This document shows positions 26,183-36,740 of a DNA stretch of 64,000 nucleotides, piece by piece. The notes under the pieces are model-generated. The model saw only the letters and a list, made by a program, of their open reading frames with translations. It did no database searches and had not been told where the DNA came from. The stretch's first letter is position 1. The number at the start of each line of letters is the position of its first letter. Source of the stretch: Listeria kieliensis (GTDB lineage Bacteria; Bacillota; Bacilli; Lactobacillales; Listeriaceae); the NCBI RefSeq assembly GCF_003369925.1, contig NZ_LARY01000001.1, positions 744,001 through 808,000 on the forward strand, read 5' to 3'. The position numbers were made by a program, and so were the translations under genes.

Positions 26183-27171
26183 ACAAGATGGGAAAAGTTT
26201 ATCTGGTCGGTGCAGGTTCTGGAGATCCTGAATTGCTCACGTTAAAGGCTTTACGGGTACTACAACAAGCGGATATAGTTTTATATGACCGATTAGTCAA
26301 CCCACTTTTACTTTATCATACGAAACGAGATGCGAAACTTGTTTTTTGCGGGAAATCGCCGGATTGCCATGCGATGCGTCAAGAAATGATTGGAAAAAGG
26401 CTTGTCAGGGAGGCGGAAGGAAACCACGTCGTTGTGCGTTTGAAAGGGGGCGACCCAGGGATTTTTGGAAGGGTAGCGGAAGAAATGACACAACTTGAAA
26501 AAGCAGAAATGGCCTATGAAGTTGTTCCCGGAATTACAGCCGCATCTGCTGCTTCCACATACGCAGGTATTTCTCTGACAGACCGGGAAGCAAGTAGTCA
26601 CGTTACTTTGTCAACGGCGCATCGGAAGGCGGGGACGCTTATGGAAGACGATTTTGCTTCTTTTGTAAAACACGGCACGGCTTGTTTTTATATGGGAATG
26701 GAAAACTTGTCACATATTGTCCATCAACTGCTCGCTGGCGGGATTTCAAGTGAGATGCCGATCGCTGTGATTTCGTGGGGAAGTTACGGGAGGCAGAAAA
26801 TGATAAAAAGTTCGCTTGCAAGAATTGAAGCAGAAGTGGCGTCTAGCGATTTAAGCAATCCAGCTTTAATTCTAGTTGGTGAGGTAGTAGATCGGTCTAG
26901 TGCTGCCAGTTGGTTTACGAAGCTACCATTATTTGGCAAGCGCTATCTGCTGATTTCAAAGAATCCAGTTGATTTTGAGGTCATTACTCGTTTTACTGGG
27001 CAAGGAGCGGACGTGTGGTTTGTTCAAGTAGGAGAAAATCGCGATAAGCGCTTTGATGAAATCACCAATCGCTATTTAAATGAGCAAAATTATCCAGAGA
27101 TCTTATTTTTAGAGCCAGAAGCCAAAGCGCTTTGGGAGTTTCAATCTGAGCTCAAGAGCATCCACGCGTAA
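26173..27171 (+). CDS. sumT: Uroporphyrinogen-III C-methyltransferase with short C-terminal extension
   Basis: SAM-dependent methylation of uroporphyrinogen III at C2 and C7 to give precorrin-2, the branch point to siroheme (NasF/CobA family). The SUMT domain fills about residues 6-250: VYLVGAGSGDPELLTLKAL, VVRLKGGDPGIFGR, VPGITAASAASTYAGISLT. Then follow about 80 residues (FGKRYLLISKNPVDFEVITRFTGQGADVWFV...) that look like the N-terminal part of a HemD domain, with the rest missing. The start could be the ATG at 26173 or at 26188. I keep 26173 because GGATAGGAAAG lies 7 bases before it. Confidence 0.93.
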   Translation: MGVNKMGKVYLVGAGSGDPELLTLKALRVLQQADIVLYDRLVNPLLLYHTKRDAKLVFCGKSPDCHAMRQEMIGKRLVREAEGNHVVVRLKGGDPGIFGRVAEEMTQLEKAEMAYEVVPGITAASAASTYAGISLTDREASSHVTLSTAHRKAGTLMEDDFASFVKHGTACFYMGMENLSHIVHQLLAGGISSEMPIAVISWGSYGRQKMIKSSLARIEAEVASSDLSNPALILVGEVVDRSSAASWFTKLPLFGKRYLLISKNPVDFEVITRFTGQGADVWFVQVGENRDKRFDEITNRYLNEQNYPEILFLEPEAKALWEFQSELKSIHA

Positions 27172-27264
27172 GTAAGTCAAAATGAGAATTTACTGGTTTT
27201 GACTATTCAAAGAGACTACATTTCGATATAATATCTGTATGACACTTAGAAAGAGGTATACAAA

Positions 27265-27675
27265 ATGAATAATCGAAAATCGGAATTTGTAATGACAATT
27301 ATTGGAGCGAGTTTAGCAGCGTTTGGAATTTTGATAACTGGACCACTTTTGATTCTCTTCCTTTTTGCGGCAACTGCTAGCACCATGGATCATATGATGA
27401 TGTCAAATGATGATATAATTGGGTTTACCTTTGGCATTGGTTTCATCGCCCTTTCATTAATACTCGCAATTGCAGCTTGTGTATTTGGATTTATTGCTGC
27501 TTTCAAGATGAAGAAGGGAACAATGGCTATCAAGGGTTGGTCGATCGCACTTATTGTAGTGGGTGCACTTTGCATTTTTAGCTATGGCTGGATTACTGGG
27601 ATTTTGTTCTTGATCTCAGGTATTATGTCGCTTGTTAAAGCTAGCAATGAAAAAAATCAATTCGATTCTTTTTGA
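27265..27675 (+). CDS. DUF4064-like membrane protein
   Basis: 136-residue protein with about four transmembrane segments (residues 9-36, 50-78, 87-103 and 105-125), connected by short loops, one of them Met/Asp-rich (STMDHMMMSNDD). The pattern fits the DUF4064 family, which is common in Firmicutes and has no known function. It has an AAAGAGG site before its ATG and is likely its own unit: a -10-like TATAAT lies at 27227 and a terminator follows. There is no evidence that it belongs to nitrite metabolism. Confidence 0.75.
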   Translation: MNNRKSEFVMTIIGASLAAFGILITGPLLILFLFAATASTMDHMMMSNDDIIGFTFGIGFIALSLILAIAACVFGFIAAFKMKKGTMAIKGWSIALIVVGALCIFSYGWITGILFLISGIMSLVKASNEKNQFDSF

Positions 27676-27711
27676 TAAGAAATTAAAGTAAAGCATTCGC
27701 ATAGAAAAATT

Positions 27712-27745
27712 GAAAAATCGCCGGCTTTTTGTCGAGCGGTTTTTT
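27712..27745 (+). terminator. Terminator after the DUF4064 gene
   Basis: AAAAATCGC pairs with GCGGTTTTT, one G-T pair, then more T's. Confidence 0.75.
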
Positions 27746-27774
27746 CTTATTTCAAAGAAACGTGGTAAGCGCGT

Positions 27775-27803
27775 TATACAAGACTTGCGGCTTGTGTTAA
27801 AAT
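27775..27803 (+). promoter_or_regulatory. Putative hemW promoter
   Basis: TATACA (27775-27780), 17-bp spacer, TAAAAT (27798-27803). Confidence 0.5.
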
Positions 27804-27820
27804 AGCAATGAATCTTTTAA

Positions 27821-27850
27821 GCGACACGAATTTCGTGCGCATCTTTTTTT
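27821..27850 (+). terminator. Terminator-like hairpin in the hemW leader
   Basis: GCG-A-CACGA, loop ATT, TCGTG-CGC, then ATC and seven T's. It lies between the putative promoter and the hemW Shine-Dalgarno, so it may attenuate hemW. Confidence 0.6.
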
Positions 27851-27866
27851 AGAAAGGAATTTAACA

Positions 27867-29024
27867 ATGGCTGAAATAAATCATTCTCGCAGTAAAAATA
27901 CTGCGGTTTACATTCATATTCCATTTTGTGAGCATATTTGCTATTATTGTGATTTTAATAAGGTATTTCTAGAAGGGCAACCAGTCGATCAGTACGTGGA
28001 TCTTTTGATTCGTGAAATGGAGCTGCGAACAGAAGGACAAAAACTAGAGACGATTGAAACCGTTTTTGTAGGTGGGGGAACGCCGACAACTTTAACGCCT
28101 AAACAAATTGAAAGGCTTTGTGAAGCAGTACGACGCATTTTCCCATTTTCAGAAGACGTTGAATTTACGTTTGAGTCAAATCCAGGGGATCTCTCTGTCG
28201 AAAAATTACGGGTTATGAAGGAAAGCGGCGTCAATCGTCTGAGCATGGGCGTGCAAAGCTTTAATCAAGAGTTGCTGAAAAAAATTGGTCGAATTCATAC
28301 GGTCGAGGACGTTTATGAGTCTATTCGAAATGCTGAAACGGTCGGGCTTGAAAATTTGAGTATTGATTTGATTTTTAGCTTACCTGGGCAAACGGAAGCG
28401 GATTTTAAAGATACGCTTAGCAAGGCTCTTGCGCTTGACTTACCTCATTATTCCGCTTATTCACTCATTATTGAGCCAAAAACCATTTTTTATAATTTAA
28501 TGCAAAAGGGCGAACTCATTTTGCCAAGTCAAGACGCAGAAGCTAACATGTATGATTATTTAATGTCAGAAATGGAAAAAGCTGGTAAAAAACAGTATGA
28601 AATCAGTAATTTCGCCGAGCCTTGTTTTCAGTCGCGCCATAATCTAGTGTACTGGAGCAATGACCATTATTTTGGCTTTGGTGCCGGGGCACACGGGTAT
28701 TTGCAGGATACGCGCTACAGTAATTTTGGTCCATTGAAGCAATATATGACTCCTCTTGAGCAAGGGAATCTCCCTGTTTTTCAAACCAAAGAGCTATCAC
28801 TAAAAGAAGAAATGGAAGAAGAAATGTTTTTAGGATTGCGAAAAGTCTCGGGGGTAAGCAAAACGCGCTTTTTAGAAAAATTTGGTAAGGAACTAGAAGC
28901 AACTTTTGAACAAGCGATTGCAGTGACAAGTGAAAAAGGCTGGTTAGATGCTCGGACAGATTCTGTGAAATTAACAAGAGCTGGACGATTTTTAGGGAAC
29001 AATGTTTTTCGAGAGTTCCTTTAA
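27867..29024 (+). CDS. hemW: Radical SAM heme chaperone HemW
   Basis: Radical SAM protein of the HemN-like group; HemW is thought to deliver heme to respiratory enzymes and is not itself coproporphyrinogen oxidase. The cluster motif reads HIPFCEHICYYCDFNK (CxxxCxxC). VGGGTPTTL, FESNPGDL, RLSMGVQSFN and SIDLIFSLPGQT follow in family order. It has the HemW form without the extra N-terminal cysteine region of HemN. 385 residues. It precedes hrcA as in Bacillus, but lepA, usually nearby upstream, is absent here. Confidence 0.94.
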   Translation: MAEINHSRSKNTAVYIHIPFCEHICYYCDFNKVFLEGQPVDQYVDLLIREMELRTEGQKLETIETVFVGGGTPTTLTPKQIERLCEAVRRIFPFSEDVEFTFESNPGDLSVEKLRVMKESGVNRLSMGVQSFNQELLKKIGRIHTVEDVYESIRNAETVGLENLSIDLIFSLPGQTEADFKDTLSKALALDLPHYSAYSLIIEPKTIFYNLMQKGELILPSQDAEANMYDYLMSEMEKAGKKQYEISNFAEPCFQSRHNLVYWSNDHYFGFGAGAHGYLQDTRYSNFGPLKQYMTPLEQGNLPVFQTKELSLKEEMEEEMFLGLRKVSGVSKTRFLEKFGKELEATFEQAIAVTSEKGWLDARTDSVKLTRAGRFLGNNVFREFL

Positions 29025-29088
29025 ATCGCATGGTTGACCAATTTTGACCAAATAAGTCGGTCTTCGGTCTGAAAATAAGTGTTTTCAG

Positions 29089-29117
29089 TTGACGAGCACC
29101 GATTTGTTTGGTAAATT
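29089..29117 (+). promoter_or_regulatory. SigA promoter of the hrcA-dnaK operon
   Basis: TTGACG (29089-29094), 17-bp spacer, TAAATT (29112-29117), directly followed by CIRCE. Confidence 0.82.
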
Positions 29118-29128
29118 TATACTTGTAT

Positions 29129-29155
29129 TTAGCACTTAAGTTATTCGAGTGCTAA
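29129..29155. promoter_or_regulatory. CIRCE operator
   Basis: Arms TTAGCACTT (29129-29137) and GAGTGCTAA (29147-29155), spaced by nine bases: one change from the perfect TTAGCACTC-N9-GAGTGCTAA. HrcA binds here to repress the heat-shock operon. Confidence 0.96.
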
Positions 29156-29173
29156 AAAGAGGTGATAGATTTG

Positions 29174-30208
29174 TTGACGGAAAGGCAATTGCAAATTTTT
29201 CGAGCAATCATCGATCATTTCACTTGGACTGTTCAACCAGTCGGTTCAAAGAATTTGATAAAAGAAAGCGAGTTGCCCTATAGTTCGGCAACAATCCGCA
29301 ATGAAATGAGTGTGCTTGAAGATTATGGTTTCATTGAGAAGACACATTCTTCTTCTGGACGCATTCCTTCTGAAAAAGGCTATCGTTTCTATGTGGATTA
29401 TTTATTGCAACCTAAAGCCTTATCGAAAGAAGATAAGCGGTCGATTCGTTCACTTTTCGCTGCTGATCACTACGAGGCTGAGCAATTGATCCAAAATTCA
29501 GCTTCGATGCTTTCGGAACTTTCGAATTATACTTCGATTGTTCTTGGTCCAGAAACAGCGAAAAATAGACTGAGTGGCTTTCGGTTTGTTCCTATTAGTG
29601 ATTCACAAGCAATGCTAATTTTGATCACAGATCAGGGCCATGTTGATAATCACTTAGTGAACTTGCCGGCAGAGGTCACGCTATCTGATGTTGAACGAAC
29701 CGTTAACATCTTAAATGACCGTTTAGTTGGGGTCCCACTAAACGAACTTTCGAACCGAATTTTAACAGAGGTTAAGGAACTTTTAAGCTGGCATGTTGAA
29801 AATTCGGAACGCCTAGGTGAAATTGTGTTTGAGACTCTAAGCAATGTTAGTCCTTCAAAAATTTATTTTGGAGGGAAAACGAATATCTTAGACCAGCCAG
29901 AATTTCATGATGTTGCAAAAATTCGCGATTTTTTACGATTAGTTGAAGAAGAAGAGGGAATACATGAATTGTTCCGCGATATTCCGGATGGGATTCAGGT
30001 GAAAATTGGTCGTGAATGGAATAATGACTTGCTGAATGATTTGAGCATCATCACAGCAACTTATCATATTGCAGACGAACGAGTTGGTGGGATTGTTTTA
30101 CTTGGACCAACGCGGATGGAGTATGCTCGAATGATGGGACTTGTGGATGTTTTCAGCAAAGATTTGACATCAGTTTTAACCAAATTATATCGAGATAACC
30201 AAAAATAG
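29174..30208 (+). CDS. hrcA: Heat-inducible transcription repressor HrcA
   Basis: Binds CIRCE and represses the dnaK operon, with GroE as co-factor in Bacillus. 344 residues. The N-terminal winged helix reads [16 protein letters not shown] ... [57 protein letters not shown]. The frame opens at a GTG at 29162, but I use the TTG at 29174: GAGGTGA is 8 bases upstream and the product then begins as HrcA does. It is the first gene of hrcA-grpE-dnaK-dnaJ. Confidence 0.97.
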   Translation: MTERQLQIFRAIIDHFTWTVQPVGSKNLIKESELPYSSATIRNEMSVLEDYGFIEKTHSSSGRIPSEKGYRFYVDYLLQPKALSKEDKRSIRSLFAADHYEAEQLIQNSASMLSELSNYTSIVLGPETAKNRLSGFRFVPISDSQAMLILITDQGHVDNHLVNLPAEVTLSDVERTVNILNDRLVGVPLNELSNRILTEVKELLSWHVENSERLGEIVFETLSNVSPSKIYFGGKTNILDQPEFHDVAKIRDFLRLVEEEEGIHELFRDIPDGIQVKIGREWNNDLLNDLSIITATYHIADERVGGIVLLGPTRMEYARMMGLVDVFSKDLTSVLTKLYRDNQK

Positions 30209-30249
30209 AAAGGATTAGAAAACGATGGTTTTTCTAAGAGGTGATTTCT

Positions 30250-30816
30250 GTGTCTGAACCAAAAGATAAGCAAACTAAAATTGAAGAAGAAATCGAAAAA
30301 GAAGCAACGCAAGAAACAGAAGAAACAGTTGAAGAATTAGATGAGCAAAATCAAGCAGCAGAACTTGATAAGAAAGTGGCTGACTTAGAAACAAAACTTG
30401 AAGAATCAGAAAATCGCTATTTACGTTTACAAGCTGATTTCGAAAACGTAAAAAAACGAAATATCCTTGATCGCGAAGCGGCAATCAAGTATCGCTCTGA
30501 AAGTCTTGCAACGGATTTACTTCCTGCGCTGGATAGCTTTGAAAAAGCACTTGCAACAAGCTCAGATAGCGAAGAAGTTGCATCGCTTTTGAAGGGAATG
30601 GAGATGGTGCATAACCAAATCATAACTGCTCTTCAAAAAGAAGGAATTGAGCCGATCGCTGCACTTGGCGAACAGTTTGATCCTAATTTCCATCAAGCTG
30701 TTATTCAAGACCAAGATGAAACGAAGCCGAGCAATGAAGTAACGGCTGAGCTTCAAAAAGGTTATAAAATTAAAGATCGGGTTATTCGCCCTTCAATGGT
30801 GAAAGTAAACGAATAA
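30250..30816 (+). CDS. grpE: Nucleotide exchange factor GrpE
   Basis: Releases ADP from DnaK. 188 residues: an acidic disordered start ([18 protein letters not shown]), the long dimeric coiled coil through about residue 85 ([17 protein letters not shown]), a four-helix part, and the C-terminal beta-wing with FDPNFHQAV and [21 protein letters not shown] start at the GTG at 30250; the in-frame GTG at 30241 is part of the GAGGTGAT ribosome binding site. Confidence 0.96.
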   Translation: MSEPKDKQTKIEEEIEKEATQETEETVEELDEQNQAAELDKKVADLETKLEESENRYLRLQADFENVKKRNILDREAAIKYRSESLATDLLPALDSFEKALATSSDSEEVASLLKGMEMVHNQIITALQKEGIEPIAALGEQFDPNFHQAVIQDQDETKPSNEVTAELQKGYKIKDRVIRPSMVKVNE

Positions 30817-30829
30817 AATCAGAATTTGA

Positions 30830-32698
<1,869 letters not shown>

Positions 32699-32727
32699 GT
32701 AAATAGCATGCTCGAAATCGGATGAAG

Positions 32728-32759
32728 AGTCAAAGTCTACTGTGGCTTTGGCTTTTTAT
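32728..32759 (+). terminator. Terminator between dnaK and dnaJ
   Basis: AGTCAAAGTC (32728-32737) with GGCTTTGGCT (32744-32753), two G-T pairs, then T's. Readthrough or the weak -10 near 32794 must feed dnaJ. Confidence 0.8.
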
Positions 32760-32793
32760 CTGAGATGCGCTATATTTATTTAAATATCTATGG

Positions 32794-32799
32794 TACAAT
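32794..32799 (+). promoter_or_regulatory. Putative -10 of an internal dnaJ promoter
   Basis: TACAAT, 38 bases upstream of dnaJ; no good -35 is visible. Confidence 0.35.
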
Positions 32800-32836
32800 A
32801 CCCTAGGATTAAAACAAAGAACAGGAGTGATGGCGG

Positions 32837-33982
32837 ATGGCGAAACGTGATTATTATGATGTGCTTGGTGTTTCGAAAAGTGCAACTGCGGATGAAATAA
32901 AAAAAGCCTACCGGAAACTTTCGAAAAAATACCATCCGGATATCAATAAAGAAGAAGGCGCGGATGAGAAATTTAAAGAAATCTCGGAAGCTTATGAAGT
33001 GCTTAGTGATGAAAACAAACGGGCACAATATGATCAATATGGTCACGTCGATCCGAACCAAGGTTTTGGTGGAGGAGCAGGCGGCTTTGGCGGTGGATTC
33101 TCATCGGCTGGTGGCTTTTCTGGATTTGAAGATATCTTTGATACATTCTTTGGCGGAGGCGGCGGGAGGCAACGTGATCCGAATGCACCGCGTCAAGGAA
33201 ATGATTTACAATATACGATGCAATTGAAGTTTAAAGAAGCTGTCTTTGGAACGGAAACGGAAATTGAAATTCCGCGTGAAGAAAACTGTGAAACCTGCCA
33301 CGGGTCTGGTGCAAAACCGGGAACACATCCAGAGAAGTGCTCTCACTGTGATGGCAAGGGCAGTATTAATGTTGAGCAAAACACACCATTTGGTCGGATT
33401 GTTAACAAGCAAACTTGTCCTTATTGTCATGGTACGGGGAAAGAAATCAAGGAAAAATGCCCAACTTGCCATGGTTCAGGCCGCGTAACGAAGAAAAAGA
33501 AAATCAAATTGAAAGTTCCTGCAGGTGTGAACGACGGGCAACAAATGCGTGTTGCTGGCGAAGGCGAAGCAGGGGTAAATGGTGGACCAAACGGAGATTT
33601 GTTTGTCGTCTTTGTGATTGCACCAGATGACTTCTATGAACGAGAAGGCGATGATATTTTTGTTGAAGTGCCACTTACTTTTGTACAAGCAGCACTTGGC
33701 GATGAAATTGATGTGCCAACTGTTCACGGTAAAGTACGCTTGAAAATTCCTGCTGGTACGCAAACAGGTACAACATTCAGACTCCGGGGCAAAGGTGTGC
33801 CACATTTACGTGGAAGTGGAACAGGAGATCAGCATGTAGCTGTGAAAATCATCGTGCCGAAGAAACTGGATGATAAGCAAAAAGAAATCTTGCGTGAATT
33901 TGCTGGAGCTACTGGAAACAAAGTAGATGAACAAAATGCTGGTTTTTTTGATAAAATGAAGAAAGCTTTTAAAGGCGAGTAA
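32837..33982 (+). CDS. dnaJ: Chaperone DnaJ (Hsp40)
   Basis: Stimulates DnaK ATPase and delivers substrates. 381 residues. J-domain with HPD ([12 protein letters not shown], about residue 34), a Gly/Phe-rich stretch at about 78-112 ([13 protein letters not shown]), and four zinc-binding CxxCxGxG repeats ([32 protein letters not shown]). The C-terminal substrate-binding beta-domains follow. A full type I DnaJ. It is preceded by an AGGAGTG site. Confidence 0.98.
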   Translation: MAKRDYYDVLGVSKSATADEIKKAYRKLSKKYHPDINKEEGADEKFKEISEAYEVLSDENKRAQYDQYGHVDPNQGFGGGAGGFGGGFSSAGGFSGFEDIFDTFFGGGGGRQRDPNAPRQGNDLQYTMQLKFKEAVFGTETEIEIPREENCETCHGSGAKPGTHPEKCSHCDGKGSINVEQNTPFGRIVNKQTCPYCHGTGKEIKEKCPTCHGSGRVTKKKKIKLKVPAGVNDGQQMRVAGEGEAGVNGGPNGDLFVVFVIAPDDFYEREGDDIFVEVPLTFVQAALGDEIDVPTVHGKVRLKIPAGTQTGTTFRLRGKGVPHLRGSGTGDQHVAVKIIVPKKLDDKQKEILREFAGATGNKVDEQNAGFFDKMKKAFKGE

Positions 33983-33989
33983 AAAAATG

Positions 33990-34033
33990 AAAAGCGGACG
34001 TTGAAAAAGGTTGTTCAACATCCGCTTTTTTAT
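33990..34033 (+). terminator. Terminator between dnaJ and prmA
   Basis: AAAAGCGGA-C-GTTGAA (33990-34005) with TTCAAC-A-TCCGCTTTT (34014-34029), then T's. It ends just before the prmA Shine-Dalgarno. Confidence 0.85.
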
Positions 34034-34052
34034 CCGAGGAGGCTGGTTCGTG

Positions 34053-34994
34053 ATGGAATGGGCAGAAGTGGAAGTACATACCTTAAATGATGCGGTGGAG
34101 CCGATTGCTAATTTATTGAATGAACACGGGGCAAGTGGTGTTTCAATTGAAGATGTGGCAGATTTTTTCAAGGAAAGAGAAAATCAATTTGGCGAGATTT
34201 ATGCATTAAATCGAGCGGATTACCCTGATGATGGTGTGATTATCAAGGCGTATTTTTTGAAAACAGAGGACTTTGTTGCTGGGATTCCTGCGCTTGAAAA
34301 AGCACTATTTGACCTTGCGAAATTTGATATTCCACTTGGAGAACTCAAGTTTTTTGTTAATGATGTTAACGATGATGACTGGGCGACCGCTTGGAAAAAG
34401 TATTATCATCCGGTTGCGATTACGGATTCGATCACGGTGGCCCCGACGTGGGAAGACTATCAACCTCGAGAAGATGAACTGGTGATTGAACTGGATCCTG
34501 GTATGGCTTTTGGGACAGGAACGCACCCGACAACGCAGCTTTCAATGCGCGCTATTAGCGAATTTATAGAGCCGAATGATCGTGTGATTGATGTTGGGAC
34601 GGGGTCTGGCGTGCTTGCAATTTTATGTGCTAAGCTTGGAGCAGAATCGATTTTGGCTCTTGATTTGGATGAAGTGGCAGTTCGCGCTGCAAGAGAAAAC
34701 GTATTGCAAAATCACGTCGAATCTAAAGTAGAGTTGCGTCAAAATGATTTGTTAAATGGCATTGAAGAGGAAGCAGATTTGATTGTCGCGAATATTCTAG
34801 CAGAAGTGATTTTGTTATTCCCAGATGACGTTTATCGTTTGCTTAAGCCGGGTGGTTATTTTATCGCATCTGGAATTATCGAAAACAAGGCGGAACAAGT
34901 TCGTGAAGCTCTTATTGAAGCTTCTCTTGTTGTGCTTGAAACAAGACAGCAAGGCGATTGGGTAGCCATTATTGCTAAGCGGAGTGAGGATTAA
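34053..34994 (+). CDS. prmA: Ribosomal protein L11 methyltransferase PrmA
   Basis: SAM-dependent trimethylation of L11. 313 residues: N-terminal substrate-recognition domain ([21 protein letters not shown]), then the Rossmann methyltransferase with [14 protein letters not shown] (SAM motif I) and [12 protein letters not shown]. The ATG at 34053 and the GTG directly before it both fit GAGGAGG at 34036-34042; I prefer ATG (MEWAEVEVH) by family comparison. It follows dnaJ and precedes rsmE with a 3-base gap, as in Bacillus. Confidence 0.96.
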   Translation: MEWAEVEVHTLNDAVEPIANLLNEHGASGVSIEDVADFFKERENQFGEIYALNRADYPDDGVIIKAYFLKTEDFVAGIPALEKALFDLAKFDIPLGELKFFVNDVNDDDWATAWKKYYHPVAITDSITVAPTWEDYQPREDELVIELDPGMAFGTGTHPTTQLSMRAISEFIEPNDRVIDVGTGSGVLAILCAKLGAESILALDLDEVAVRAARENVLQNHVESKVELRQNDLLNGIEEEADLIVANILAEVILLFPDDVYRLLKPGGYFIASGIIENKAEQVREALIEASLVVLETRQQGDWVAIIAKRSED

Positions 34995-34997
34995 GCG

Positions 34998-35768
34998 ATG
35001 CAACGGTATTTTATCGACCAAGTAATGGAGAAGGATATTCCAGTTCAAGTGTCTGGCGCGGATTTTCATCATATGGTCCGTGTTATGCGAATGAAAGCGG
35101 GCGACCAAGTTTGGCTGGTGGATTTAAATGAAAAGGTTGCACAGGCTGTCATACAGGAAGTTTTGGAAGACAAAGTAATACTTGCTGTTTCTAGCTTTCA
35201 GGAAAAAACGAGTGAGATGCCAGTTGAAATAACGGTGGCAAGTGGGCTTCCAAAGGGGGATAAACTCGATCTTGTGGTGCAAAAAGGGACAGAACTCGGT
35301 GCGACTGAATTTTTACTGTTTCAGGCGGAACGGTCGGTTTCGAAATGGGACGCTAAAAAAGTGCATAAAAAGATAGAACGACTTGAGCGAATTGCGAAGG
35401 AAGCGGCCGAACAATCGCACCGCGGCCGAATTCCTTTTCTTCGCTATTATTCGAGTTTGAAGGCGTTGCTAGAGTCTGAGGGGCAATCGTATGACTTTGT
35501 CGTCTGCGCATATGAAGAAAGTGCGAAGCAAGGCGAGTGTTCGAGCCTCGCGCAAGTGTTTCAAGACATGCCAAGCGGTTCGCGGTTACTTGTCATCTTT
35601 GGACCTGAAGGCGGCGTTTCGGGACAAGAAGTAGCGGAACTTAAAGGCTTAGAAGCGATATTTGCTGGACTGGGACCGAGAATTTTACGGACAGAAACGG
35701 CGCCGCTGTATCTTTTATCTGCGGCTTCGTTTTATTTTGAACTCAGCGGGAAAAGTGAAAATGAATAA
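34998..35768 (+). CDS. rsmE: 16S rRNA (uracil1498-N3)-methyltransferase RsmE
   Basis: SPOUT-class methyltransferase acting on U1498 of 16S rRNA. 256 residues. An N-terminal PUA-like domain (HHMVRVMRMKAGDQVWLVDL) is followed by the knotted domain, with RIAKEAAEQSHRGRIP, VIFGPEGGVSGQEV and LGPRILRTETAPLYLLSA, the SAM-binding trefoil knot. The gene is tightly linked to prmA, so rRNA and ribosomal protein methylation sit at the end of the heat-shock cluster. Confidence 0.96.
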   Translation: MQRYFIDQVMEKDIPVQVSGADFHHMVRVMRMKAGDQVWLVDLNEKVAQAVIQEVLEDKVILAVSSFQEKTSEMPVEITVASGLPKGDKLDLVVQKGTELGATEFLLFQAERSVSKWDAKKVHKKIERLERIAKEAAEQSHRGRIPFLRYYSSLKALLESEGQSYDFVVCAYEESAKQGECSSLAQVFQDMPSGSRLLVIFGPEGGVSGQEVAELKGLEAIFAGLGPRILRTETAPLYLLSAASFYFELSGKSENE

Positions 35769-35804
35769 TCTAGAATAAAAATGCATAAAGTTAGTGATTT
35801 CATG

Positions 35805-35833
35805 TTGACGCACTTTTGAGTTTCCGCTATAAT
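35805..35833 (+). promoter_or_regulatory. SigA promoter of rpsU
   Basis: TTGACG (35805-35810), 17-bp spacer, TATAAT (35828-35833). Confidence 0.85.
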
Positions 35834-35839
35834 TTTAGA

Positions 35840-35956
35840 TGAGTGAATGCTATTTCTGTTAAGCTTTAAAAGCCTGCTAACAGCTTGTTGGCATTCTGAA
35901 GCCTTATATGGATCCTGTTTTGGGTCTACGTAAGTGTCGGAGGGAGGGAAAGAGAG
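35840..35956 (+). other. Structured 5' leader of rpsU
   Basis: About 115 untranslated bases. GAATGC (35845-35850) can pair with GCATTC (35891-35896), enclosing CTGTTA/TAACAG (35856-35861, 35878-35883). A second hairpin GATCC/GGGTC (35911-35915, 35922-35926) precedes the GGAGGGAGGG site. It may mediate autoregulation; no known riboswitch class was recognised. Confidence 0.45.
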
Positions 35957-36130
35957 ATGTCAAAAACAGTAGTTCGCAAAAACGAATCGCTTGACGATGC
36001 TCTTCGTCGCTTTAAACGTACTGTTTCTAAAAGCGGAACTTTGCAAGAATCGAGAAAGCGCGAATTTTATGAAAAGCCAAGCGTAAAACGCAAGAAAAAA
36101 TCAGAAGCAGCTAGAAAACGCAAATTCTAA
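35957..36130 (+). CDS. rpsU: 30S ribosomal protein S21
   Basis: 57-residue basic ribosomal protein that helps initiation by supporting anti-Shine-Dalgarno pairing. The translation starts [20 protein letters not shown] and ends with [12 protein letters not shown], the typical S21 pattern. The ATG follows GGAGGGAGGGAAAGAG. It is shorter than many ORF-calling cutoffs but unambiguous. yqeY follows 21 bases later, as in Bacillus and Listeria. Confidence 0.97.
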   Translation: MSKTVVRKNESLDDALRRFKRTVSKSGTLQESRKREFYEKPSVKRKKKSEAARKRKF

Positions 36131-36151
36131 TAGTTAAAGGCGATGATTTCA

Positions 36152-36595
36152 TTGGCACTGCTTGATAAGTTAAATGAAGATATGAAGCAAGCTATGCGTG
36201 ATAAAGAGAAAGAAAAACTTTCTGTTATCCGAATGTTAAAATCTGCTTTGCAAAATGAAGCAATCAATCAAGGTGGAGAGCTTTCCCCTGATGATGAAAT
36301 CACTGTTCTTGCGCGCGAAATGAAACAGCGCAGAGATTCTCTTTCTGAGTTTGAAAAAGCTGGCAGGGATGATCTAGCTGAAAAAGTTCGTTCTGAAATC
36401 GAGATTGTTGAGGCTTATTCGCCAAAACAGCTTTCGGATGATGAGCTTGAAGAGATTGTAAAAGCAACAATTGCAGAAGTTGGAGCAACGTCTAAGGCTG
36501 ACTTTGGGAAAGTCATGGGCGCTGTTATGCCGAAAGTAAAAGGCAAGGCCGACGGGAATGCAGTGAATAAATTTGTAAAACAGTATCTTTCATAA
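36152..36595 (+). CDS. yqeY: GatB/YqeY domain protein
   Basis: 147-residue helical protein of the GatB/YqeY family, related to the tail domain of the tRNA amidotransferase subunit GatB. It is recognised by LLDKLNEDMKQAMRDKEKEKLSVIRMLKSALQNE, SYSPKQLSDDEL-like AYSPKQLSDDELEEI and GKVMGAVMPKVKGKADG. The frame has an ATG at 36143, but AAAGGCGATGAT fits better to the TTG at 36152 (product LALLDKLNED). Cotranscribed with rpsU. Precise function not established. Confidence 0.92.
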   Translation: MALLDKLNEDMKQAMRDKEKEKLSVIRMLKSALQNEAINQGGELSPDDEITVLAREMKQRRDSLSEFEKAGRDDLAEKVRSEIEIVEAYSPKQLSDDELEEIVKATIAEVGATSKADFGKVMGAVMPKVKGKADGNAVNKFVKQYLS

Positions 36596-36601
36596 AACTT
36601 T

Positions 36602-36628
36602 AAAGACTAGCTTCGGCTAGTCTTTTTT
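36602..36628 (+). terminator. Terminator of rpsU-yqeY
   Basis: AAAGACTAGC, TTCG tetraloop, GCTAGTCTTT and T-run: a perfect stem. Confidence 0.95.
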
Positions 36629-36670
36629 ATGCGAAAAATGAGGAGGCTCAACTTTTACTGGGAGATGCGG

Positions 36671-36700
36671 TTTTAATTCTTTCTTCTTTTCGTGTATAAT
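36671..36700 (+). promoter_or_regulatory. Putative phoH promoter
   Basis: TATAAT (36695-36700) with a weak TTTTAA/TTTAAT -35 17-18 bp upstream. Confidence 0.5.
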
Positions 36701-36740
36701 GGGGAGGACTAAGGAAGTTAAAAGACAAAGGGGTTAGAGA

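Noticed and set aside
29041-29089. CTGAAAA/TTTTCAG inverted repeat between hemW and hrcA as a terminator
   Set aside because: No T-run follows, the stem is only 7 bp, and it abuts the hrcA -35.
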